Source: an uncultured Croceitalea sp.
GTDB lineage: Bacteria > Bacteroidota > Bacteroidia > Flavobacteriales > Flavobacteriaceae
DNA: 64,000 nt
Assembly (NCBI GenBank): GCA_947494805.1
Contig: CANLWK010000006.1
Span: 88,639-152,638, forward strand
Reading direction: 5' to 3'
Shown here in pieces: positions 15,921-25,049 of the stretch (positions are counted from its first letter, which is position 1; the number at the start of each line of letters is the position of its first letter). The translations under genes and the position numbers were made by a program. Below the pieces are notes generated by a model. It was not told the DNA's origin, did not search any database, and worked only from the letters and a program-made list of their open reading frames with translations.

Positions 15921-17024
15921 TTATTCGGTATGAATGGAGTTCAGGGCGTAAATCGCAAAACTACCTAGCCAATGCCCGCCCTCATAGCTATCGCCTACGA
16001 TGTTAGGCAAAGAATGGTTGATGTGGGCATGAGCCACATGCGCGAGGTGGTCATATTCGGGCATATCGTTGATGATGGCATATAAGGCCCAGGCCCGTGA
16101 AAAATTGACCCCATCAAGGTGAACCAGTTTGCCATCGGTGCGATCTGATACTTCACCTACCATGAGTTGGTAGTCTTTGCGCTTCATATCGGGCAAGAAA
16201 GCCCCGAACCAGACCGAAAAGTCTTCTTTTGACAAGACACGCTTCATAAGGGCCGCCTCTTGCAAACAGGGCGATAAAAAATCGTACCCACTTGGTTCCC
16301 AAGTTATGGGGCAATCCGCATCTTGCCCGTAAAACTCCTTGGCCCATGCTTCAATGGCCGTTTTTAAAACGGTATGCCCAACGGTATTGGCATAGTCCCA
16401 AGCAAAAGTGAGTCCAAAAGCGGTATTGGTATGCTCACCCACACGAATCGGGTTGTTCAATTTAGGAAGAAAACCGAGGTACTTTTGTACAATAAGGTCG
16501 GTTAAAGGCTGTAGGTTGCGCTCCAATTGCCGTGCCGTACCGTCTTCCCATGTATGCAGTTCTTCGGCGAGTTTCAACAGCCATGCCCAACCATAAGTAC
16601 GCTCATAGTTCTTGTTGTGTGTTCCCTCAAAATAGGCTACCTCTTTTTCAATATTCTCCTTTGAAATATGGTCCAACAACAAGGTCTTCATGGCAGCAGC
16701 CTGTTTCAATTGTGGAAACTGCTTTAAGAGGGAAACCAAACTCCAATGCCCATGCACTGAGGAATGCCAATCAAAACAACCATAAAAGGCAGGGTGCAAC
16801 GCTTTGGGCCCTTGTAGGTCTTCAGCCCCCCCTAGGGTCTGGTTCAATTTGTTCGGATACTCAACAGTAACGCAATTGATGGGCAACTGTGCCAAACGTT
16901 CGGCCTGGGCCAAGTTGAGTATCGGTGCAGTCACTTCACGGTCGGTTGTTCCATGCTCAGGTTGTGGGCGGTCTTTGCAAGAAAGGGCAATCACCACAAA
17001 AAAAAGCCCGTATAAAAGTCTCAT
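15921..17024 (-). CDS. DUF2891-family lipoprotein
   Basis: A 367-residue protein with a lipoprotein signal (MRLLYGLFFVVIALSC, lipid Cys at about 16), so it is expected in the periplasm or outer membrane. The rest matches the alpha/alpha-barrel-like DUF2891 family, with the signature HPAFYGCFDWHSSVHGHW near residues 77-94 and a closing VGDSYEGGHWLGSFAIYAL. The barrel-like helical repeats and conserved histidines and aspartates suggest a carbohydrate-active enzyme, but no activity is established to my knowledge. It is a single-gene unit; no sugar genes are adjacent. Confidence 0.85.
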   Translation of the reverse strand: MRLLYGLFFVVIALSCKDRPQPEHGTTDREVTAPILNLAQAERLAQLPINCVTVEYPNKLNQTLGGAEDLQGPKALHPAFYGCFDWHSSVHGHWSLVSLLKQFPQLKQAAAMKTLLLDHISKENIEKEVAYFEGTHNKNYERTYGWAWLLKLAEELHTWEDGTARQLERNLQPLTDLIVQKYLGFLPKLNNPIRVGEHTNTAFGLTFAWDYANTVGHTVLKTAIEAWAKEFYGQDADCPITWEPSGYDFLSPCLQEAALMKRVLSKEDFSVWFGAFLPDMKRKDYQLMVGEVSDRTDGKLVHLDGVNFSRAWALYAIINDMPEYDHLAHVAHAHINHSLPNIVGDSYEGGHWLGSFAIYALNSIHTE

Positions 17025-17391
17025 AGATTGCGTATCAGGTTCTAAATGTAGGCAAAATTAAGAAAGGGGGCAGCTACCTGAATATCTACGATACCAATAT
17101 TGCAATTGGGAGTTTTAGCGCTAAACCTATATAATAGAAAGATACCTATTTCATTAACTTATAGAACAGAAAATGAAGGCCAAGGTTTAGAATTAGAACA
17201 AGTAATGCAACGGTTTTCGCTTGTTTTTACACTCAGTAGCAGTGTTAGAGTATTTTTTTAAAAATTATATTTATTGTTTTTGTCTTGAAAGTCAAATGAT
17301 ACGATTTATCATCAAATTGACCACTATCTCAACATATATCTTCTATTATTTGAAAGGATTGTGTTGAATTTCCCTAAATTTAAAACCATTA
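17025..17391. other. Intergenic region between DUF2891 and AraC genes
   Basis: The two genes are divergent, so this should hold both promoters. The only structure I see is a perfect 12-bp palindrome TTTAGCGCTAAA at 17114-17125, about 90 bases upstream of the DUF2891 start; it might be an operator. The remainder is A+T-rich without ORFs. Confidence 0.4.
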
Positions 17392-18246
17392 ATGACTCGT
17401 GATTTTATCCATATAAACGACTTCGTAATTTTAGTTGAAGAAGCCAATTCAACTAAAACAGAAATAGATTCTTGTTACTTCGATGAGCCTTTAATTGCCG
17501 TTGCTTTTTACGGTTCAGGAAATGTGGATTTAACCGTAAAATATGGTCAAAACCAAAAGGATTTTAAACACACCAAAGGTTTAGCACTCTCATTCTATGG
17601 TGATGAGAAAGTAGAGTTCGAACATATTGTCAGTCCCAATAAGAGTTTGAGATGTATTGTTGTGGCTACTAAGCTCAGTAATCTAGAGCAACTACCCAAT
17701 CAAGAAGGTGAATTGTTTTCTGACCTGTTGAATGAATTGGTGAACCCTAAAGATCATTATGTCGAAGGTCCCAGCTTTTTTATGACCCCAGAGATGGAAA
17801 ACATCGTAGATGCTTTTTTCTACAACAACTATTCTGGCAAAACCAAAATGATGTTTTTTAGAAGTCAGATAACCGCTCTGTTATCTCACTTCTTTGGTCA
17901 GCTTGCACTGAAACAAGAAGAAGCCTCAAAACCGAATCATAGAGAACAACTCAACAAGGCAAGGGACATTTTATTGGAGAATCTAGAAAATCCCCCTTCT
18001 CTTTCAGAACTCTCCAGAGCTATTGGGTTTAACACTACAAGGCTCAAAAAAGAGTTCAAGGCCATATTTGGTGTTCCCGTTTTCAAGTACCTTCAAAATG
18101 AACGGTTAGCTTCAGCCCATAAACTCATCAGTGAGAAAGAAGCTACCGTACAAGAAGCAGCTTGGCAAGTGGGCTATGACAGCCTGAGTTCATTCTCCAA
18201 CGCCTTCGCGAAAAAGTTTGGTTACCGTCCGAGCCAAATAAAATAG
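17392..18246 (+). CDS. AraC-family transcriptional regulator
   Basis: A 284-residue regulator with an N-terminal cupin-like sensor domain (about residues 1-150; AVAFYGSGNVDLTV) and a C-terminal double helix-turn-helix (about residues 185-284; LSELSRAIGFNTTRLKKEFK, then AAWQVGYDSLSSFSNAFAKKFGYRPSQ). This resembles PchR-type AraC regulators. It is convergent with the CPBP/serine hydrolase pair and may control DUF2891 or the downstream genes; no direct evidence. Confidence 0.9.
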   Translation: MTRDFIHINDFVILVEEANSTKTEIDSCYFDEPLIAVAFYGSGNVDLTVKYGQNQKDFKHTKGLALSFYGDEKVEFEHIVSPNKSLRCIVVATKLSNLEQLPNQEGELFSDLLNELVNPKDHYVEGPSFFMTPEMENIVDAFFYNNYSGKTKMMFFRSQITALLSHFFGQLALKQEEASKPNHREQLNKARDILLENLENPPSLSELSRAIGFNTTRLKKEFKAIFGVPVFKYLQNERLASAHKLISEKEATVQEAAWQVGYDSLSSFSNAFAKKFGYRPSQIK

Positions 18247-18283
18247 ATTTCTTTGAGTACCAATTCTATAGCCAAATACCGCA

Positions 18284-19036
18284 TTACTCAAGGGGCAAAA
18301 AAGTTAAGCCAATGAATAAGATGTTAGTAAACATATGTATCAGTAGAGGATATTGAAAACCAAAAGCTACCCTGGTGTACCCAGCAATCGTTGCGCTAAA
18401 TAATTGAGGCAACGTTAATATGGGCAACCATAAAAAATTAGTTAGGTTCAACTCAAAGTTAAAAATGTGTAACCAGGCGAAACTTATGCAAGAGAGATAA
18501 TATAGTATTTTAAAGTGCTTTTGCCAGAACCGTTTCAAAACTAGTTTAACACTTTTTCCGTTACTCACAACATACGCAAGCAAGACCATAATTAAAGCGG
18601 TGATTACGCGATACCAAAACGTATCATCTGCAAGAGAGAGCCGGCTTTTAAAAACTGCTTTGGTCAGGATATAATAGGTGAATGTCCCTGAAGTTAGTGC
18701 AAAGTAGATCGGGTTAAATTTTAAGGACAATCTAAATGTTATTTCTTCAAACACCGGTAACACAATTCCACCAACTACGAGTAAAAGTAATGGACTAAAT
18801 CGTTCAGCCATACTCACTGAAGTCAGATTTTCAGGTTCATACATTAACTGTAGTAATGATGCAACCGTCAATGAGAAAACTACTTTTATAAGAAAGAGCC
18901 CTATGGTATCATAGATTTTGCTTTTTACAGTTTTTTCTATCAATAGGTTATAACTAGGAGAATTTATAAAATTCATCAAATCCCTTACTAAGGATGCATA
19001 GTATTTGGGTTTGATCAAGGGATATGATGGTAGCAT
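18284..19036 (-). CDS. CPBP-family intramembrane protease (Rce1-like)
   Basis: A 250-residue multi-spanning membrane protein of the CPBP (Abi/Rce1) glutamic protease family. The motifs are present: EEITFR around residues 96-101, FAWLHIF for the second motif, and HMFTNILF for the third. Glutamates and histidines needed for catalysis are in place. Its start overlaps the stop of the upstream serine hydrolase by one base (TAATG), so the two are translationally coupled and probably function together. Confidence 0.8.
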   Translation of the reverse strand: MLPSYPLIKPKYYASLVRDLMNFINSPSYNLLIEKTVKSKIYDTIGLFLIKVVFSLTVASLLQLMYEPENLTSVSMAERFSPLLLLVVGGIVLPVFEEITFRLSLKFNPIYFALTSGTFTYYILTKAVFKSRLSLADDTFWYRVITALIMVLLAYVVSNGKSVKLVLKRFWQKHFKILYYLSCISFAWLHIFNFELNLTNFLWLPILTLPQLFSATIAGYTRVAFGFQYPLLIHMFTNILFIGLTFLPLE

Positions 19037-20313
19037 TATTTTGTGATTTTAACGGTTATTTTTTCTCTTCTAATCAAGCCGATTAATGTTATTGGAATTA
19101 AAATGACAATAACACCAATTGTTATTATCTGAATCATTTTACCCTGTTGCATCGCGAACAAAAGCGCATCAACTTTTCCCGTTTGAATAAAAACCCAGTC
19201 GCTGGCCATTCTCGTTGCAAAATCAACACTACCAGTGGTTAAAACAATGATACCATCATTGGTTACGGTATTGTAGCGAAAAGCTGTGTTGATGGGGGGA
19301 TTGTTTTTTCCATCGTGACCAATAACAAATTCACCATTTTTGATTTCGGTGTACAGAAAAGTTCCTAATCCGTAAATGGGTGCGCCAAGCGTCTTTGCTT
19401 CGACCTGCGCCATCCTTTTTCGAAATTCCATCGATAAAGGTTTCTGAATATCACTGTCTTTGACAAAGGAATGGAAAAGCTTTTCTAAGTCTGCCATAGT
19501 GGTATAAAGTGCACTTGCAGCTTGTGCTGTATAGTAGCGATGTTGCGCCTTAGAGCCATCTGATTTGTAGAAATTGCATAATCTATCCTCAAAAGTTTTA
19601 TCCCATTGATAAAATGAAGATGTCATTTGCAAGGGCTGAAAAACTTCGGTTTTCATATAAGCATCGAAAGTTTGTCCGCTTACCTCTTCAACAATAAGTT
19701 GCAGTAATGTAAAGCCCCCACCAGAATAATGCCACCCACTTCCGGGTGCTACACCTACTTTCATAATTCCATCGCTACCTGAATCTGCATCTTTGGCTTT
19801 GGTGAGCGACGCTTCTAAAGACTGTACATCTTCAGAGTTTTCAAATCCCGCATAGCCAAGACCATCAGTAAGACCTGCTGTATGACTTAGCAATCTTCTT
19901 ATGGTCACGCCGTTGTTGTCAAAATCACTTTTGGGTATTTGCCACCTCGTAAGGTAACGACCTGCAGGTGCATCTAAATCTAACCTCCCATCTTGCACAA
20001 GCTTCATTACACCAATAGCAGAAACAAATTTTGAGAGTGAAGCAACCTGAAATATGGTATTCCTATCAACAGTGTGGTCATTTGAGCGAAAAAACTCCGT
20101 TACCAGTTTCCCGTCTTTGAATAGTGCAATAGCCATGTTTCCAACGGACTCTTTTTGAAGTTCCTCTTGCACTGCGTTCACAAAGGCATTGGGTTCTTTT
20201 TCTTGGGTAAATGGTGTGTGCCACCATCCTTTGTCCATCCCAAGAAAAACCAGCACGACCCATAACATTATCAATGCAATTGCCAGTGCGGTATATTTAA
20301 AAAATCGCTTCAT
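19036..20313 (-). CDS. Membrane-anchored serine hydrolase (beta-lactamase / PBP fold)
   Basis: About 425 residues from the ATG at 20313 (MKRFFKYTALAIALIMLWVV), which begins an N-terminal membrane anchor; 18 extra upstream residues in the longer frame are not plausible. The class C beta-lactamase-like fold has ASLSK (SxxK nucleophile), YSGGG in place of YxN, and HDG near the C-terminal motif, so the nucleophile and general base are present. A second transmembrane helix closes the C-terminus (IITIGVIVILIPITLIGLI), giving a domain held at the membrane at both ends, facing the periplasm. Likely a D-Ala peptidase or esterase; the substrate is unknown. Confidence 0.85.
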   Translation of the reverse strand: MKRFFKYTALAIALIMLWVVLVFLGMDKGWWHTPFTQEKEPNAFVNAVQEELQKESVGNMAIALFKDGKLVTEFFRSNDHTVDRNTIFQVASLSKFVSAIGVMKLVQDGRLDLDAPAGRYLTRWQIPKSDFDNNGVTIRRLLSHTAGLTDGLGYAGFENSEDVQSLEASLTKAKDADSGSDGIMKVGVAPGSGWHYSGGGFTLLQLIVEEVSGQTFDAYMKTEVFQPLQMTSSFYQWDKTFEDRLCNFYKSDGSKAQHRYYTAQAASALYTTMADLEKLFHSFVKDSDIQKPLSMEFRKRMAQVEAKTLGAPIYGLGTFLYTEIKNGEFVIGHDGKNNPPINTAFRYNTVTNDGIIVLTTGSVDFATRMASDWVFIQTGKVDALLFAMQQGKMIQIITIGVIVILIPITLIGLIRREKITVKITK

Positions 20314-20422
20314 TGCGTTGGTTTTAATAGTTTTAGTTAAATAGTCACTTGATATGGATTGTGCCATTGAAAGAGAAGGCTCCGAAGACTTATTTTAGTT
20401 CACCGAAGCCTATTTAGATTGA

Positions 20423-21268
20423 TTAATGGCGCTGTGGTACTGGCACATTCCAAATTCCCGTTGCCGCAACATTGGACGCATATTCGCTAAAATCAATGGG
20501 TTTTCTGCCCAGTATTTTTTCAATGTCATTGGTAACTTCTGCCAATTCAAGATTGCCCAATACTTCTGTAAAAAGGTATTCGATAAGCCAAGCAAAATCC
20601 TCAGGAATTCCTGCCTTTCGCATTCCATCTCCATATTCCTGAATAGACACTGGAATATATTTTATCTCACGCTTACTGGTTTTGGCAATTTCGGCAACAG
20701 CTTCCTTAAAAGTGAGTGTTCTTGGTCCTGTAAGCTGGTAAATCTGTCCATTGTGTTTATCTTCCGTCAAGGCTTTTACTGCAACCTCAGCAATATCATC
20801 TGCGTCTACCCAAGGGATTTGAGCGTCTGACTGTGGCAAGGCAACAATCCCTTCCAGAACAGGTTCTAGCAAAAAGTTTTCACTGAAATTTTGGTTAAAC
20901 CAACTTGCACGCACAATGGTATAATCTAATCCTGAATGAATGATCACCTGCTCACATAATTGCGCTTCGCGCTCTCCTTTACCCGAAAGGATGACCAATT
21001 TTTTTATGTTCGCACGTTTTGACTCTTTCACCAATTGCTCAATGGCCTCTAAAGCTCCGGGCACTGCCAAATCAGGTTGATATGTAATGTACACTTTGTC
21101 CATTCCTTCCAAGGCTTGTGCCCAACCTTCAGGTTGATGCCAATCGAATGCCGGCGATGCACTACGCGAACCAATGCGCACATTCTGACCCAATTCTTCT
21201 AAAAGGTGAACTATGCGTTTCCCTGTTTTACCGGTTCCACCGATAACTAAGATGTTTTCTGTTTTCAT
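20423..21268 (-). CDS. NmrA-like NAD(P)-binding protein
   Basis: A 281-residue atypical short-chain dehydrogenase with a Rossmann N-terminus (ILVIGGTGKTGKRIV) and the NmrA/azoreductase-like architecture; there is no catalytic YxxxK. Such proteins sense redox via NAD(P) or act as quinone/NAD(P)H reductases. It is the last gene of a same-strand run that includes two small membrane proteins, a cytochrome-like protein, an FMN reductase and DoxX, a setting consistent with redox or quinone detoxification. Confidence 0.85.
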   Translation of the reverse strand: MKTENILVIGGTGKTGKRIVHLLEELGQNVRIGSRSASPAFDWHQPEGWAQALEGMDKVYITYQPDLAVPGALEAIEQLVKESKRANIKKLVILSGKGEREAQLCEQVIIHSGLDYTIVRASWFNQNFSENFLLEPVLEGIVALPQSDAQIPWVDADDIAEVAVKALTEDKHNGQIYQLTGPRTLTFKEAVAEIAKTSKREIKYIPVSIQEYGDGMRKAGIPEDFAWLIEYLFTEVLGNLELAEVTNDIEKILGRKPIDFSEYASNVAATGIWNVPVPQRH

Positions 21269-21326
21269 TTTATTTGTTTTAACATTGATAATTATTATGC
21301 TTCAACTCTTGAAGTCTTTTTTGATT

Positions 21327-21734
21327 TTAATTTTTTAAAAATTGAATACGCTTTCTTTGATACAATTTGACACACCAATACATCGTGGCAGTGGCTAGAA
21401 ATTCCAATCCTATAATCCAAAAGCCTAGGTCTGTAAAAAATTCAGAATGTGAACCTCCATTAGGAATGATAAAAAGAGGCACGGTTATCAATGCATCTAG
21501 GGTGGCCGCTACTAAAAAGAAAGTTAGTCCAACCCAGTATCCGCTAGTTTTGTTATTTTTTCTATAATACTGTCTTGCCCCAAACCAAACCAGGGGCATT
21601 ACAACAATAAATAGAGCTGTGTTGGCTTGTTGTGCTGCGTTTTCTAAAATGGGGATATAGAAGGATACGCTATATACACTCACCCCAATAATCCAAATGA
21701 TAATTCCAATACCAATAGCTCTTAAATGTTTCAT
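21327..21734 (-). CDS. DUF5367-like four-helix membrane protein
   Basis: A 135-residue protein with four predicted transmembrane helices (about residues 6-24, 41-54, 68-88, 101-120). It resembles the DUF5367 family, of unknown function. It lies 20 bases downstream of the DUF1772 gene and 58 bases upstream of the NmrA-like gene, on the same strand. Confidence 0.6.
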   Translation of the reverse strand: MKHLRAIGIGIIIWIIGVSVYSVSFYIPILENAAQQANTALFIVVMPLVWFGARQYYRKNNKTSGYWVGLTFFLVAATLDALITVPLFIIPNGGSHSEFFTDLGFWIIGLEFLATATMYWCVKLYQRKRIQFLKN

Positions 21735-21754
21735 AATTATTCGTTTTTATATGA

Positions 21755-22249
21755 TTATTTGTTATAAATGACTCCGATAAGCAATAGTGCAAAGGACATA
21801 AATGAGGCAATGGTACGCTGTAGGTGCCAATGGTTCCAAGGCTGTTCAAACTTGGTTCGCAGCTCTTTGAGCTCCAGTGTCGAAAGGTTTTCCAATACGG
21901 TTTTATCAAGCAGTTCGTTCAACGGAACATTTTTGAAAATCGTAATAAGGCCAATACCCACAAAGAATAGAATCGCTGCTATTAGAAATGGCAAAAATGT
22001 GGTGGGGTGCGCATTACGATGTAAAAAGGCATTTGTACCCAGCAACACCACGGGGCCGAAGAACACAACAAGAAAACTACGGTTGATAATGCTTCTGTTC
22101 ATTGCCTGAAATGACTGTAAAAATTCTAAGTCATTCAGTCTTCCGATACCCGGTGTTATAGCATTGGACCATGTAAAACATAAGCCTGCGGTAAGTCCTG
22201 TACATAAGGTGCCCAGCATCAATACAATAATTTTAAAGTTGATTTCCAT
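21755..22249 (-). CDS. DUF1772 (anthrone oxygenase-like) membrane protein
   Basis: A 164-residue protein with four hydrophobic helices and the DUF1772 pattern (GTLCTGLTAGLCFTWSNAI at the N-terminus, conserved N and W residues, and PWNHWHLQRTIAS). Fungal relatives act on anthrones; bacterial members have no firm role. Its start overlaps the end of the CxxCH protein gene by 17 bases, so the two are coupled. Confidence 0.75.
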   Translation of the reverse strand: MEINFKIIVLMLGTLCTGLTAGLCFTWSNAITPGIGRLNDLEFLQSFQAMNRSIINRSFLVVFFGPVVLLGTNAFLHRNAHPTTFLPFLIAAILFFVGIGLITIFKNVPLNELLDKTVLENLSTLELKELRTKFEQPWNHWHLQRTIASFMSFALLLIGVIYNK

Positions 22250-22604
22250 GTTGATTGTTTTTTAAGGATGATATCCAGGTTAATAGATCTTGGTATTCTT
22301 CACTAGTGAGTTTAATGTTCTTGCCTTTGGGCATTCGCTTTTTAATAAATACCTGCTTGTACACATCATTTGACCAGTCGTTCATATTATCCGCGGTAAA
22401 GACACGCCTGCGGTTACGATTTATGTGACAGACATTGCACTTATTGGTAAGAATCTCAAACGCTTTTGTTTTAACCGGGTCTTCAGTTATAGAAGTGGTG
22501 TATACAAGAGAGCCGTGGTCACTATTCGCTTTTGGTGCATTATATGGTACCAATAGCAGTATATAAGTTCCTATAAGTAGTTTTATTAGCGTCGTCATCA
22601 TCAT
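22233..22604 (-). CDS. Small exported c-type cytochrome-like protein (single CxxCH)
   Basis: A 123-residue protein with an N-terminal hydrophobic signal or anchor and one CNVCH heme-attachment motif near residue 56. Further on is KRMPKGKNIKLTSEEYQDLLTWI, which supplies a likely methionine axial ligand and the C-terminal helix of a small cytochrome c. It would sit in the periplasm and pass electrons. It is translationally coupled to DUF1772. Confidence 0.75.
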   Translation of the reverse strand: MMMTTLIKLLIGTYILLLVPYNAPKANSDHGSLVYTTSITEDPVKTKAFEILTNKCNVCHINRNRRRVFTADNMNDWSNDVYKQVFIKKRMPKGKNIKLTSEEYQDLLTWISSLKNNQHGNQL

Positions 22605-22708
22605 ATATTTTTTTGGTTATGATGACACAAAATTGCGTAGATATACTACCAATCATTTATTCGAGCGGAAGTATGATTTGTTCCAAAAGCGCATTCTCAT
22701 AAACTGGT

Positions 22709-23239
22709 TTAGAATTCTTTAGAAAATCCGACTGTTTTATCTTCCAACTCTTTTTTTAAATTCTCTTCTATAATTTCACCATCTTTAAAGTTGTCATAAA
22801 AAGACGGTAGCGAATAGGTTGCTATGATTTTTGCTCCCAAAAATGGAAAATAGGTGCTTGCAGATTGAAGTACGGTAGTTCCACCTCTTTCTCCAGGGGA
22901 AGTTGCCATAAGCAGCATAGGTCTCTCCTTCCAAATTTTTATATCTAAACGTGATAACCAGTCCAAGGTATTTTTAAATACTGCGGCATAAGAACCATTA
23001 TGTTCTGCCAAAGAGATAATAAATGCATCTGCTGTATTGATGATTTCATCTAATCTTTTTACTGCTGTGGGGATTCCATTTTCAACTTCAAAATCAACTC
23101 CGTAAATGGGTAGAACATAATCGTTAAGGTCGATTGAAATAATTTCTACATTTTCGAGTAAATCGGAGGTATAGGATAGTAAACATTTGTTGATAGATTT
23201 CTGACTATTACTTCCTGCCATTGTGATTATTTTTTTCAT
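22709..23239 (-). CDS. NAD(P)H-dependent FMN reductase (flavodoxin-like)
   Basis: About 176 residues of flavodoxin-like fold (ITMAGSNSQKSINK phosphate loop, then SLAEHNGSYAAVFKNTLDW, and ATSPGERGG). It reduces FMN or quinones with NAD(P)H in the cytoplasm. I chose the ATG at 23239 because it overlaps the stop codon of the DoxX gene by 4 bases (ATGA), the usual coupling. Confidence 0.88.
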   Translation of the reverse strand: MKKIITMAGSNSQKSINKCLLSYTSDLLENVEIISIDLNDYVLPIYGVDFEVENGIPTAVKRLDEIINTADAFIISLAEHNGSYAAVFKNTLDWLSRLDIKIWKERPMLLMATSPGERGGTTVLQSASTYFPFLGAKIIATYSLPSFYDNFKDGEIIEENLKKELEDKTVGFSKEF

Positions 23240-23697
23240 CGGTACCATTTTTTTGAGATTAAACTATCAATGGACCATTCTCCACTTCCATTGAACAATA
23301 CAGTCATTGCAATACCCAGAATCAGAAGGGAATATTCATAACCTTCACCTGCCTGATTGCCAAACCAATTCATAAAAAAGCCATGTTCTAACTGCGTAGT
23401 AATTATGATACCTGTAAACATACCTGCAAGTGATAATGCCCAAAACCTAGAGAAGAATCCCAGAATTAATGAAATTGAGCCAAAAAACTCAATCATAATC
23501 ACTGAGAAGGCCACCAAACTTGGTAGACCCATCTGTGTAGTTAATGAATCCATGGTTGCTGAATAGCCATAACCTCCAAAGAGCCCTAATAATTTTTGCG
23601 CGCCATGGGGCAATATGACCAAGCCAAGCGTTAATCGCGCAATAGCAAACCCCAAATTAGGATGTGTTGTAATCGTTTTTTCTAATAGATTCTTCAT
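23236..23697 (-). CDS. DoxX-family membrane protein
   Basis: A 153-residue protein with four transmembrane helices and the DoxX signature (AIARLTLGLVILPHGAQKLLG ... GYGYSATMDSL ... IEFFGSISLILGFFSR). Family members are quinol-linked or structural components of membrane redox complexes. It is coupled to the downstream FMN reductase by an ATGA overlap. Confidence 0.88.
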   Translation of the reverse strand: MKNLLEKTITTHPNLGFAIARLTLGLVILPHGAQKLLGLFGGYGYSATMDSLTTQMGLPSLVAFSVIMIEFFGSISLILGFFSRFWALSLAGMFTGIIITTQLEHGFFMNWFGNQAGEGYEYSLLILGIAMTVLFNGSGEWSIDSLISKKWYR

Positions 23698-23709
23698 AAT
23701 ATTTAAGAT

Positions 23710-24354
23710 TTATAATGTTTTACGGTAGTACAATCCCAAAGAGGATTCTTGAATAGGTTCAGGTCCGTATTGGTCAAAATCTGATCCAAACCCCAATTGA
23801 TGTCCTTTGTAGGATAGCCCTAAACGTAATTGCTGGAAACTTCTAGAGTGCGCTTTAAATTTGTCCCAAACCGTTAGAAACTGTCCGTTGAACCACAAAG
23901 AAATCTTTTCACTTAATGGTGTATGTAATTGAAATTGAGCAAATATTTCGGCGAGGCCAGCATCTTTCTTTTCAGAGTACGCCGCGGTAGGAATGACCAC
24001 CAGTAAGGTTTTCGAACTTTTTAACGTGAATTTGGCCGAAAGCCTTTCTGAATATCCTCCGAAACTGTTATAGTATAGGGAAGGTCCTATGGCGACACTC
24101 TTGCCAATGTTCCAAAACAATGTCGGTTGTACGCCTACTTCATCAAAAATTTGATGCTCTTTCTCTCTAAATTTTTGAAAGAAAGCGAGGGTAGTAATAC
24201 TTAATGTATTACTGTTGTTTATGGCATAACCAGAGAGTAAGGTGAAGTCGGTTTTCTTAAGTCCTGAAAACAGTTCTAGTTGAGTGAATTGTGCTGGTAA
24301 ACAGCTTGTAAAAGCAATTATTAATACTGGTGATATGATTCCTACTTTTTTCAC
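23710..24354 (-). CDS. Exported barrel-like protein, unknown function
   Basis: A 214-residue protein with an N-terminal signal peptide (MKKVGIISPVLIIAFTSCLPAQ; the SC could be a lipobox). The mature part is a series of amphipathic beta-strands (for example LWFNGQFLTVWDKF, LRLGLSYKGHQLGFG) ending in an aromatic-rich strand, as expected for an outer-membrane beta-barrel. I do not recognise the family. It is next to DoxX and the FMN reductase (12-base gap). Confidence 0.6.
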   Translation of the reverse strand: MKKVGIISPVLIIAFTSCLPAQFTQLELFSGLKKTDFTLLSGYAINNSNTLSITTLAFFQKFREKEHQIFDEVGVQPTLFWNIGKSVAIGPSLYYNSFGGYSERLSAKFTLKSSKTLLVVIPTAAYSEKKDAGLAEIFAQFQLHTPLSEKISLWFNGQFLTVWDKFKAHSRSFQQLRLGLSYKGHQLGFGSDFDQYGPEPIQESSLGLYYRKTL

Positions 24355-24407
24355 ACTTCAAAATTCCAATGGGAAAGCGTAAAAAAAAATGAACTAGTTT
24401 AAGACTT

Positions 24408-25001
24408 TTACATTCGGTTGATTTTTGAGATAATTTTACTCATAAATTCTGGTGTAATCCCTAAGTACCCAGCCAAATCTTTTTGGGTAATCCTATGTAC
24501 TATCTGCGGATACTTCTTTTTGAAGTTGACATATCTTTCCTCGGCCGTTAAAGATATTCCGTGATTTGAACGTCTGATGTAGCTGATTAAAGACTTTTGG
24601 TATAAGGTGCGATAAAATTTTTCAAACTTCGGAATCTCTTGAAATAGTAAATCATAATTCGCTCTTGAAATTCCCAATAGTTCTGAATGTTCAGTTGCTT
24701 TAATAAAATACCTTGACGGTTCTCTTGTCATAAAGCTCGATAAATCACCCGTCCAATAATCTTCAATGGCAAACATTGAAATATGAGGCGCACCATTTTC
24801 ATCTAAGGTATATACCTTTAGGCATCCTTTGGTTATAAAATATTCATATTTAGCAACCTCACCCGCTTGCATAAGGAAACCTTTCTTTTTCACATTAATC
24901 TCTGTCAATAAAGAAATGTACTTCTGCTTTTCTAATTCCGTCAAATCAATAAATCGGGATACATTGTCAAGGATGAGTTGATGTGATTCTTTAAAATTCA
25001 A
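24408..25001 (-). CDS. Crp/Fnr-family transcriptional regulator
   Basis: A 197-residue regulator: N-terminal cNMP-binding-like barrel (FLMQAGEVAKYEYFITKGCLKVYTLDENG) and C-terminal winged helix (ITQKDLAGYLGITPEFMSKIISKI). No Fnr-type iron-sulfur cysteines. It lies at the head of the same-strand run of redox genes (23710-20423) and is the natural candidate regulator, or at least co-transcribed; the gap is 53 bases. Confidence 0.88.
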   Translation of the reverse strand: MNFKESHQLILDNVSRFIDLTELEKQKYISLLTEINVKKKGFLMQAGEVAKYEYFITKGCLKVYTLDENGAPHISMFAIEDYWTGDLSSFMTREPSRYFIKATEHSELLGISRANYDLLFQEIPKFEKFYRTLYQKSLISYIRRSNHGISLTAEERYVNFKKKYPQIVHRITQKDLAGYLGITPEFMSKIISKINRM

Positions 25002-25049
25002 TTCTTGCCGTTTTTGAACGAACTTAATTTAAAGAATTAATCAGAAATT

